Positions 8,163-15,807 of a DNA stretch of 64,000 bases are shown here, piece by piece; positions within the stretch are counted from its first letter, which is position 1; the number at the start of each line of letters is the position of its first letter. This DNA is from CAYQJL01 sp964612295 (GTDB lineage Bacteria; Eisenbacteria; RBG-16-71-46; CAIMUX01; WJJG01). The stretch is taken from positions 1-64,000 of the forward strand of contig CAZTDY010000016.1 in NCBI GenBank assembly GCA_964612295.1, read 5' to 3'. Under the pieces are notes generated by a model, which worked only from the letters and a program-made list of their open reading frames with translations, made no database searches and had not been told where the DNA came from. The position numbers and the translations under genes were made by a program.

Positions 8163-10247
8163 GTGGCGGTGCGATCCTATTCGGTCGGCGAACGGGTCAT
8201 TCACCAAGTTTTTGGGGATGGACTCGTCGTTGATGTCCGCACAAGAGACTTCTTCGACATCCTGGAGATTGCCTTCTCCGATGGGGTGCGAAAAGTTACC
8301 TCGATCCATCCCCAGCTACGCCATGACTGCGAAGAAGAGATTCACCCCGAAGAGGAAAGCCTCGGTGCAGCCCAGCCATTGGATGCGGATGAGACCCGAG
8401 AGGAGTCTCCCGCGCAGAGCACCGAAAGCCCCGCCGTCGCGCCCGCGAGGCGGCTGGAATTGGGATCGCAGCTCGACCCGGGGAACTTCTCATTTGAACG
8501 ATCCCCGATCCTCCAGGTCGACCGTTTGTCCTTCGATCCCCATCTGAAGCCCAAGGCGCCCGAGCCCGGGCGGGCAGTCGATCTCACCTTCCATCTCAAG
8601 GCGCTGAGAATCGCCCGCCAGCGAGGCTTTGAGCAGCTTCTGGCTCTCAATCACGCCCAGGATGTCCAACGTCTCGAGCACCAGATCCGCGCCTGCCTGC
8701 GCGTGCTTCGGGAGATGAAAGGACGGGCTCTGCTCGCCGACGAGGTCGGCTTGGGCAAGACGATTGAGGCGGGGCTGATCCTCAAGGAGTATCTGCTGAG
8801 GGCCCTGGTGCGGAAGGTGCTGATCCTGACGCCCGCCTCGCTGCTGACGCAGTGGCGTGAGGAGTTGACCCACAAGTTCGGGATCGAGGCGCGCGTCTAC
8901 ACCCGGGGCGATCCCTGGAATCGGCACCCGATCCTCATCGGCTCGCTGGACACCGCGAAATCGCCCAAGAACCGCCGCGCCATTGCGGAAGCCGGCTTCG
9001 ACATCCTGATCGTCGACGAGGCGCATCGCCTGCGAAACCACCTTACCCAGGCCTGGAAGTTCATCGACTCGCTGAGCCTCAAGTACCTGTTGCTGCTGAC
9101 CGCAACACCGGTCCAGAACGACCTGCGGGAACTCTACAATCTGATCACTCTGCTGCGCCCGGGGATGCTGGGAACCTACCGCTCCTTCCGCCAGGAATTC
9201 GTGGTGCGGGGAGACCGGAGACTGCCGAAGAACACCAGGGTGCTTTCGCAGATGCTCGCCGATGTGATGATTCGGACGACGCGAAGCAGCACCTCGATTC
9301 AGTTCCCGAGGCGCGATGTGAACACCTGCGCGGTCGAGCTCTCTTCTGGTGAACAGGCCTTCTACACGCAGGTCTCCGACTTCATTCGCCGGGCGGCTCA
9401 AGGCGAGGAGAAGCTCCGGCGCCAGATCCCCTGGCCTCTGTTGCTCATGGTGCTTCAGAAGGAGATCGGGTCCTCCACCTCAGCGGCTCTGGGGACGCTG
9501 CGCAAGGCCGCCAGCGGCCGGCTTGCCTCCAGCAGCCAGGATCTCCAGGAGCTCGTGAGGGTCGGCGAAAACGTGAAGGAGCACTCGAAGCTCATTGGGC
9601 TTCTCGATCTGGTGGCCGGCTGCCGGAAAGAGGGGGAGAAGACCCTCATCTTCTCGCAGTTCCGCCGCACGGTGGAGTTCCTGGGCCAGGAGCTTCGGAA
9701 GCGTGGACACCGCGTGGGCCTCTTCCACGGAAGCCTGACGGCCGGTGCCAAGGACGCGATCGTCAATGGATTCCGAAATGACCTGGACGTGATGATCAGT
9801 ACCGAGGCGGGCGGGGAAGGTCGCAACCTCCAGTTCTGCCGGACCGTGGTCAACTACGATCTGCCCTGGAATCCGATGCGCGTCGAACAGCGCATCGGTC
9901 GTGTGCATCGCATCGGTCAGACGCGAGATGTCCGCATCTTCAACCTCGCGGCGCGGGGAACTCTCGAATCCTATGTTCTGGAAATTCTCCAGAAAAAAAT
10001 CAATATGTTCCACTTGGTCATCGGGGAGATGGAACAGATTCTTGGAAACCTCGATTGGAGCGAAACGTTTGAAACACGCGTGTTTAGCGCGTGGACTGGC
10101 AGCTCGTCACCGAAGGAGTTGGAGAATTCCTTCGGCGAGATGGGTAGTGAGTTGCAGATGGCGCGAGAGCGCTATGAGCACGTGAAGACCTACGACCAGG
10201 AGGTCTTCGCGGTCGCAGATGGCGGAAATAGTCAGCAGAGGATGTGA
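8163..10247 (+). CDS. SNF2-family helicase, RapA-like, with Tudor-like N terminus
   Basis: A 694-residue SNF2/Swi2 ATPase. Motif I is DEVGLGKT at 193-200, motif II DEAH at 285-288, motif III LLLLTATPVQN at about 312-322, and the C-terminal RecA lobe carries STEAGGEGRNLQ and the arginine-rich motif VI QRIGRVHRIGQ at about residues 576-586. Residues 6-50 (SVGERVIHQVFGDGLVVDV and following) resemble the small Tudor-like RNA-polymerase-binding fold seen in PcrA/UvrD tails and, in another form, at the N terminus of RapA. Residues 60-95 are acidic and disordered. The GTG start has AAGGA 9 bp upstream. The gene is followed after 3 bp by a protein that may supply a RapA-like C-terminal part. Likely role: remodelling of nucleic-acid-bound protein complexes. 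Confidence 0.9.
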   Translation: MAVRSYSVGERVIHQVFGDGLVVDVRTRDFFDILEIAFSDGVRKVTSIHPQLRHDCEEEIHPEEESLGAAQPLDADETREESPAQSTESPAVAPARRLELGSQLDPGNFSFERSPILQVDRLSFDPHLKPKAPEPGRAVDLTFHLKALRIARQRGFEQLLALNHAQDVQRLEHQIRACLRVLREMKGRALLADEVGLGKTIEAGLILKEYLLRALVRKVLILTPASLLTQWREELTHKFGIEARVYTRGDPWNRHPILIGSLDTAKSPKNRRAIAEAGFDILIVDEAHRLRNHLTQAWKFIDSLSLKYLLLLTATPVQNDLRELYNLITLLRPGMLGTYRSFRQEFVVRGDRRLPKNTRVLSQMLADVMIRTTRSSTSIQFPRRDVNTCAVELSSGEQAFYTQVSDFIRRAAQGEEKLRRQIPWPLLLMVLQKEIGSSTSAALGTLRKAASGRLASSSQDLQELVRVGENVKEHSKLIGLLDLVAGCRKEGEKTLIFSQFRRTVEFLGQELRKRGHRVGLFHGSLTAGAKDAIVNGFRNDLDVMISTEAGGEGRNLQFCRTVVNYDLPWNPMRVEQRIGRVHRIGQTRDVRIFNLAARGTLESYVLEILQKKINMFHLVIGEMEQILGNLDWSETFETRVFSAWTGSSSPKELENSFGEMGSELQMARERYEHVKTYDQEVFAVADGGNSQQRM

Positions 10248-10250
10248 GCG

Positions 10251-11291
10251 ATGAAGCGCTCCGAGATCCGAGAGTTCGTCGAGAGCTTCCTGCTCCACCG
10301 CGGTTCGCGGGTGGAGGATGTGGCGAGCGACCTGCTGCGGAGCGTGGAGACGACCGAGGAAGGCGGCGAGGAGAGCCAGGTGTTGGCTTTCGGCACGCGG
10401 GTTCATCGCGCTCATCCGGAGGCCGAGTTGGTTGCGGTCGGCTCGGCGTTCTTGGACCAGCTGGCGGGGGAGGCCAGTCGAGGTGGCCGGTATGTGGTCA
10501 GCTATGCGGCCACTCCGGAAGAAGGGACCGAATACGCGGCCCCGGCGCTGCCCAAGACGCTGCCACGCATCCCGGACGGGATCTGGCAGGCTCCGAAGCG
10601 GGCCTATCGCCCCCTGTTTCTGTTTGTGTATGTCGCTGAGTATCGTACAATCGATGTTCCTGATGATTTAGAACTGATTGCGCTGGATCCGGCCCGGGGC
10701 GAGCTTTTGCCTGCCGCTGGATCCGTCCTTCCGGGGCTGGAGAGGGGGGTCCCGGAACCGCCGGAAGGCTGGTTGTTGCTATCGCCGCGGCCGACGCCTG
10801 GAACCCTCCGCCGGTCCTTGCACCTGCTGGACAAACGCCTGCAGCGACGAACGCGCAAGGTGAAGGACGCGGCCACTCTGGAAATCGAACGAGAAACGGC
10901 CAATATCGAGGCCTACTACCGGCAGCTGATCGACGAGATTCGTAATCCCGTCGGCCGGGCGAGGCTTTCGCCGGAAGCCGAGGACGAGCGGGTTCACGCT
11001 CTGCAGCTCGACTGGAAACGTCGGGTGCAGGAAGTGGCTCACTTTTGGGAGGCAGGAGCCAACGTGCGGCTGTCTTCGATCGGCGTCCTGATGGTGCCCT
11101 GCTGGGCGTCGCGGCTTCGCCTCAAAGGGGGGCGCCGCATACGTCGGGGCTGGGGGCCGGTTTGCCTGGTAGCTGATCTTGACGGGAGCGGGTTCATTTC
11201 GCCCCGTTGTCCGCTTTGTGGACATAAACTAAGAAAGTCAGTCGATCTGGTGGGCGCCGACCTGCTCTGTGCTCGGCATGGGCGAGAGTGA
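10251..11291 (+). CDS. Helicase-partner protein with C-terminal zinc-ribbon-like motif
   Basis: I do not recognise a named family. This 346-residue protein starts 3 bp after the SNF2 helicase stop, so it is probably made with it. Three parts are visible: an N-terminal alpha/beta region (residues 1-130) with HPEAELVAVGSAFLDQL, similar in style to helicase-associated C-terminal regions; a charged helical, probably coiled-coil segment at about 185-265; and a C-terminal CPLCGHKL motif at about 323-330 followed by a further Cys and His, able to bind zinc. Helicase plus this protein total 1,040 residues, close to single-chain RapA of about 970. I infer a split RapA-like machine. The last codons overlap the upstream extension of the next frame. 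Confidence 0.7.
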   Translation: MKRSEIREFVESFLLHRGSRVEDVASDLLRSVETTEEGGEESQVLAFGTRVHRAHPEAELVAVGSAFLDQLAGEASRGGRYVVSYAATPEEGTEYAAPALPKTLPRIPDGIWQAPKRAYRPLFLFVYVAEYRTIDVPDDLELIALDPARGELLPAAGSVLPGLERGVPEPPEGWLLLSPRPTPGTLRRSLHLLDKRLQRRTRKVKDAATLEIERETANIEAYYRQLIDEIRNPVGRARLSPEAEDERVHALQLDWKRRVQEVAHFWEAGANVRLSSIGVLMVPCWASRLRLKGGRRIRRGWGPVCLVADLDGSGFISPRCPLCGHKLRKSVDLVGADLLCARHGRE

Positions 11292-11323
11292 GCATAGGTT
11301 GGAACCAGTACGAGGAGGTTCGG

Positions 11324-12937
11324 ATGAAACGGACGAGCAACAGCCACACTGCCGGAGACCATAGGATCCGGCACCTGCTGGGCGGGAGACTGTCGCTCGG
11401 GCTCTCGGTGGTCCTGGTGAGTGCCAGTCTCCTGTCGGGCCTGGCCATTCAGGATGCGCAGGCAGCGAGCGAGTACGAGCGGATTCGGGAAAAGGCCGAA
11501 GAACTCGCAATCGCGGTCAACAAGGCCAAGATGGAGCCTCTCGCTGAGGGGAAGGATTCCTCGCTGGAGAACACCTACAGCGGCTTCGGGTACCTGCTCA
11601 CGCCGAGTAAGCTCGAAAAGCTGGGCGAGTTGATCGAAGAGGCCACGGATCCCGTGGAGAAGACCCAGCGCCAAGAGACCGCGGATCTCATTCGTTACCA
11701 CGCGATTCGGGCCCAGGTTGCTCCGGTCATCGACAACTGCATCAACAGCATGCGTGACAACACGACGGTCGTCGAGGGCAACACGGTTCGCCTGCGGGGC
11801 CTGGGGCACCAAATCGGCCTGGAAGAGGATCGGGACGCCCGCCGCGGGGCGTGGCTTGCCACAAGTCAGCTGTATACTGCAATCAACGTCTATCGGCGCA
11901 GTTTGCTCATGGATCTCAACGATCGCAGCACGGAGCTCGGCTACGAAGGGTACCATGCGTTTCTGTGTGAGGTGCAGGGCTGGGATCTGGATCTGATGAA
12001 GAGCGCGGCCGAGACGGTGCTCGTGGGCACGCAGGATCAATACACGGAGCTCTTGACGAACTGGGCGAATCGTGAGCTTCAGCTCGAGGTCCGCAAGCTC
12101 CGCAGCTACGACGCCATGCGCCTGTTCTTCTTCCCGTCTCTCGGCCAGCAGGTCGATAAGCTCAAACCCGAGAAGCTCGCCATCGATGCCCTGGCGCAGA
12201 TGGGTATCCAACTGAAGAAGCAACGGCTGCTCAAGATCGAATCGAAGAAGAAGACCGGCCGGACTCCCCAAGCCTCCGCCTTCCCCGTGCAGATTGGCAA
12301 GTGTGAGGTCACGATGATCCCCAGCGAGCAGATCAGTGATCTGCAGGACATGCTGGGGGCCATCGGTGAGGCGGAATTCCACTACCAGATCTCGAAGGAC
12401 GTGCGATTCGAGGATGCCTACTTCGGAACCAACGTCTACCCGGCTGCCTATGCCGCGCTGCTTCAGCTGTTGGTGGAGGAGCCGGCCTGGATCGAGGAGA
12501 ATGTGAAGCTGAAGGGTGCTTCCGCAGAAGAGGTGACCGAGGCTTTCCGTCTGCGTCGTCTGTGGCGGCTGCGGGAAACCGCCGGCCACTACCTGTTCCA
12601 GCTTCTACTCCATGAGAATCCCCGGATCGACGCGGACGCCTACAATGGCGTGATGCAAGGTGCCCTCGTCTGGAAGCACACGCGTAATGACGCCGATGCC
12701 TATCTCATGAGCAATGACGACTACGCCAGTGGGGGGCGTCTGCTGGGCTACGCGATCGCGGTCCAAATCCGGGATCAGCTTCGCACGGAAAACGGAGAGA
12801 AGTGGTGGGATAACAAATCGATTGGAGAAAAGCTGGCGCAGGGAGCCAGCGGCGGTTACGGTCTCAAGCTTGAAGAATTCTTGGGCGTGTTTGGGATTGC
12901 CTCCCTTGACCCTTCGGTCCTGGTGGCCGAGCGCTAG
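11324..12937 (+). CDS. Secreted M3-like protein lacking the zinc motif
   Basis: A 537-residue exported protein. The ATG at 11324 has AGGAGGT 5 bp upstream and leads into a signal peptide with a cleavable DAQA site near residue 45. The helical body resembles M3/M2-type gluzincins: a C-terminal pattern of LGYAIAVQIRDQL followed by GEKWWDN is typical of their final helices, and AEFHYQ at about 350-355 matches the segment just after HExxH. At the position expected for HEAGH the protein reads AIGEA (about 346-350), so the zinc ligands appear lost. I infer a non-catalytic family member, perhaps a binding protein or chaperone. The family assignment rests on pattern memory and is moderate. Confidence 0.6.
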   Translation: MKRTSNSHTAGDHRIRHLLGGRLSLGLSVVLVSASLLSGLAIQDAQAASEYERIREKAEELAIAVNKAKMEPLAEGKDSSLENTYSGFGYLLTPSKLEKLGELIEEATDPVEKTQRQETADLIRYHAIRAQVAPVIDNCINSMRDNTTVVEGNTVRLRGLGHQIGLEEDRDARRGAWLATSQLYTAINVYRRSLLMDLNDRSTELGYEGYHAFLCEVQGWDLDLMKSAAETVLVGTQDQYTELLTNWANRELQLEVRKLRSYDAMRLFFFPSLGQQVDKLKPEKLAIDALAQMGIQLKKQRLLKIESKKKTGRTPQASAFPVQIGKCEVTMIPSEQISDLQDMLGAIGEAEFHYQISKDVRFEDAYFGTNVYPAAYAALLQLLVEEPAWIEENVKLKGASAEEVTEAFRLRRLWRLRETAGHYLFQLLLHENPRIDADAYNGVMQGALVWKHTRNDADAYLMSNDDYASGGRLLGYAIAVQIRDQLRTENGEKWWDNKSIGEKLAQGASGGYGLKLEEFLGVFGIASLDPSVLVAER

Positions 12938-12952
12938 TAAGGAGAGCTGCCT

Positions 12953-13612
12953 GTGTCGCGGATGACAAAAGAACAATTGCGCGAGGATCCGATCCTCGAG
13001 CATATCCAGTCCTTCATGAGTTTTGTCGAGCGCAATGCTCGTTGGATCGCTTTGGGTGCGGCCATCGTCGTCGTGGTGATTGTCGGATCGGTGATGGTCG
13101 ACCGTTCGAAGAAGCGGGCAGAGGCCGAAGCGGAGACGCTGCTGGGAGCCGGGCAGACCTACTATCTGCAGGGCAACTACGCGAACTCCGAAGGGCAGTT
13201 GCGTGAGTTGCTCGACGCCTATGGCGGAACACGGGCGGCGATCTCCGGACGGATCTACATGGGGGATGCGCTGCTGGCTCAGGGCCGGGCGGATGAGGCG
13301 CTGGTCTACTTCGATGAAGCCACCTCGAAGGCTCGGGATACACTGCTGAAGGCCGCTGCGAATCGCGGACGGGCCAGTGCGCTGGAGACGTCGCTGCGGT
13401 GGTCCGAGGCTTCTGTGGCCTATGAGGAGGCTTCGGCGTTCGAAACCACCTTCAAAACCGATGATGTGATTGCGGCGGCGCGCACGGCCCTCAAGGCAGG
13501 GGATGCCGCCCGGGCCAAGACGCTCCTAGAAGGGGCCGAGGCCGAAGGCGACCGGAACGCGCAGCAATCGATCAGCTTCTATCTCGCCCAGGCCGAGGCA
13601 GTCCTGCACTAG
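12953..13612 (+). CDS. TPR-containing inner-membrane protein, YfgM-like
   Basis: A 219-residue protein with a charged N-terminal cytoplasmic stretch (about 1-30), one transmembrane helix (about 31-50, ALGAAIVVVVIVGSVMV) and a periplasmic tail of helical TPR-like repeats (YYLQGNYANSEGQLRELL, DALLAQGRADEALVYFDEA). This is the layout of YfgM/Ancillary SecYEG translocon subunits, which tether periplasmic chaperone activity to the membrane. The GTG start is supported by AAGGAGAG about 8 bp upstream; the ATG three codons later has poorer spacing. It directly follows the secreted M3-like gene and precedes a strong hairpin shared with a convergent gene. Confidence 0.7.
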   Translation: MSRMTKEQLREDPILEHIQSFMSFVERNARWIALGAAIVVVVIVGSVMVDRSKKRAEAEAETLLGAGQTYYLQGNYANSEGQLRELLDAYGGTRAAISGRIYMGDALLAQGRADEALVYFDEATSKARDTLLKAAANRGRASALETSLRWSEASVAYEEASAFETTFKTDDVIAAARTALKAGDAARAKTLLEGAEAEGDRNAQQSISFYLAQAEAVLH

Positions 13613-13640
13613 GACCGGCCCCAAGCGGAGCAAAGCACGG

Positions 13641-13668
13641 GGCGGGGTCATCCTAGGATGGTCCCGCC
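13641..13668. terminator. Bidirectional hairpin between convergent genes
   Basis: GGCGGGGTCATCC pairs with GGATGGTCCCGCC across a two-base loop, giving 13 pairs with two G-T wobbles. It separates the TPR gene (plus) from the FN3/beta-helix gene (minus). No T-run follows on either strand, so termination is likely but not certain. Confidence 0.5.
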
Positions 13669-15785
13669 TATTCACATCCGACGCCGAACGCTCCCATCCG
13701 CCCACATCCAGACTGTGTTTCCGCACAGGGTGAACCGGTCTGAAGATAGAGATTCCCTTCCGCCGGATCGCAAAAGAGCGGATCGCTGAAGACATTGCCA
13801 TTCTCGGCCAGCTCGTCCGCCAGGGCGCCGACCCAGTTCCCGCCGTCGTTCCCGAAGAGATCCGTGCAGGTGACCTCGGGCGTATCGGAGGTCTCATCCA
13901 TGAGGACCGCCGCGCCGCCGGAGGTGAAGGCGACCACGGTTCGTTCGATCGTGGGCACGGAGTGGGCCTCGCAAACAATGGCCGCGCTGGTGACCTCGCA
14001 CGTATTGGCGTAGAACGTGCAGCCGGCGAGGGTCGGCTCGGAAGAACTCCAGCAGGAGAGCGCTCCGCCAGTCGCCGAGACGTTCAGCAGGAAAATGCAA
14101 TCGGAGAAGGTGGCCGGAGAGTGGTCGGTGCAGAAGACCGCGCCGGCGGCGTCATCCGCGCTGTTCTCGCGAAACGTGCACGAGTAGAAGGCGGCATCCA
14201 CATATCCGTGAAGATGGATCGCGCCTCCGTTGGGATAGTCGCTGGCGGTTGCGCTGTTGGACTCGAAGAGGCACCCGTCGAAGGTGGGCGCAGCTTCAGT
14301 CTGGCACTTGACGGCGCCGGCCAGAGCACTCTCGTTGCCCATGAAGATGCAACCATCGATCTCGGGGCGGCCTCCATTGGCAAGCATGAGGGCCCCGCCG
14401 CTCATCTGGGCGATGTTCGAAGTGAATTGACAATCGATCAGGCGCACAACGCCCGTGTCGCCACTGAAGTCGCCGCTACTGTAGAGCGCGCCTCCACCGG
14501 CGGTGGCCAGGTTGCTCTCGAAGGTGCAGGCCTGGAAGAGCGGTGCGGACTCTTCCGCAAAGATCGCACCTCCGTAGAGCGCCTTGTTGTTACTGAAAGC
14601 GCAGTTGCGGATCGTCGGACTGGCCCCTGAGGCGCACAGAATGGCTCCCCCGTAGCGTTCGTCGGGCAGGTCCGCGGCCGGCGCATACCCATTCCGGAAT
14701 GCCACGAAGTCGACCACGGTCCCGACACCCTCAAAGGTCTCGAAGCGGATGGCCCGGTGGGGGTCGGCCTCGGTTCCTTCACAATCGACCACGGCAATCT
14801 CGCGAGCGCCGCCCTCGGTGCGCAGAGTGACGGCCTTGCCCTCAAAATCGAGATCTCGGTTGCCCTCACCGCGGAAGACCCCACCGCTCTCGAGCTCCAC
14901 GATGTCGCCACTGAAGGCCGCATCCAGAGCTGCCTGGATCGTCGCATGATCCCCTGAGCCGTCCGCGAGGACGCTGAGCACGGCCGCGTCCTCACGCTGG
15001 GTGGCCGCCTCCAGAACGTTCGAGATCGTTGAACTGTTGCCGGACTCGTCGGTCGAACGGAGCCCGATATAATAGGTCGTCGCCGATTTCAGGCCGCTCA
15101 GCGCGTAACTCTCCGGAGTCCCGGCATCGCTCGGCAGGGGCGGGTCCGCGACGATGTCGGTCCACTCTTCCCACCAGTTTGCCACCGTGTCGGGTACGGT
15201 GGAGTAGCGCAGGTCATAGCTCGTGGCGCGGCCGGAGGCATCGTCATCGCCCGGGGCGGTCCATCCAACCGTCACGCTGGCCGTGGTGGCCGCCACGAGG
15301 TGGAGATCGCTGACCCCGCCGGGGGCAATGGTGTCCGGCGGGGCGACGGTCGTGCGAGAGGGGAGGTTCGAGACCTCCGACCAGTTGGGGATTTCATCAC
15401 CGGTCTTGACGCCGAAGTAGTACCTCACGCCGGCCTCGAGCCCGGCGACCAGCACGGTCTCGGCAGCCTCCGGGTTTCCCGGAACCCGACCGGGGGGAAA
15501 GTCGCGACTGAGGCTCCAGCGGGTCTCCAGCGAATCCTCGGTCTCTGCGAAGCGAACGTCGTACATGGCCGCACGCCCTTCGTTCCAATCGTCGCCCGGT
15601 GCGGTCCAGGTGAGGAGCACCGTCGTGCGGGTGGGGCTCGTGGCCGCCAGGTCGTTCACCCAGGCTGGGGCGATCGTATCGGGTGTCGCAGTGTCCTCGC
15701 TGCACCCCGACCAGAACCCAATTGCCAACAGGATCAGAAGTGGGCTCCAGACCCACCAACGCGACCGCTGCATCGATCCGCTCAC
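13668..15785 (-). CDS. FN3 and parallel beta-helix lipoprotein
   Basis: A 705-residue exported protein. The GTG start has AAGGAGG 5 bp upstream. The signal peptide ends in FWSGC near residue 28, a plausible though weak lipobox, followed by an Asp/Thr-rich linker. Two fibronectin type III domains follow (about 37-140 and 150-262), each with TAPGDD and YDVRF/YDLRY-type strands. Then comes a right-handed parallel beta-helix domain (about 270-705) opening with LADGSGDHATIQAALDA and containing repeated GGAL/GGAI coils, ending in the cap CGRMGAFGVGCE. The helix domain is homologous to two plus-strand proteins at 39.7 and 43.2 kb but lacks their FlgD-like tail, so anchoring is probably by lipid. Likely role: surface adhesion or polysaccharide binding; no enzyme residues identified. 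Confidence 0.8.
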   Translation of the reverse strand: MSGSMQRSRWWVWSPLLILLAIGFWSGCSEDTATPDTIAPAWVNDLAATSPTRTTVLLTWTAPGDDWNEGRAAMYDVRFAETEDSLETRWSLSRDFPPGRVPGNPEAAETVLVAGLEAGVRYYFGVKTGDEIPNWSEVSNLPSRTTVAPPDTIAPGGVSDLHLVAATTASVTVGWTAPGDDDASGRATSYDLRYSTVPDTVANWWEEWTDIVADPPLPSDAGTPESYALSGLKSATTYYIGLRSTDESGNSSTISNVLEAATQREDAAVLSVLADGSGDHATIQAALDAAFSGDIVELESGGVFRGEGNRDLDFEGKAVTLRTEGGAREIAVVDCEGTEADPHRAIRFETFEGVGTVVDFVAFRNGYAPAADLPDERYGGAILCASGASPTIRNCAFSNNKALYGGAIFAEESAPLFQACTFESNLATAGGGALYSSGDFSGDTGVVRLIDCQFTSNIAQMSGGALMLANGGRPEIDGCIFMGNESALAGAVKCQTEAAPTFDGCLFESNSATASDYPNGGAIHLHGYVDAAFYSCTFRENSADDAAGAVFCTDHSPATFSDCIFLLNVSATGGALSCWSSSEPTLAGCTFYANTCEVTSAAIVCEAHSVPTIERTVVAFTSGGAAVLMDETSDTPEVTCTDLFGNDGGNWVGALADELAENGNVFSDPLFCDPAEGNLYLQTGSPCAETQSGCGRMGAFGVGCE

Positions 15786-15807
15786 AAACGCCTCCTTCGC
15801 CCAGGGG

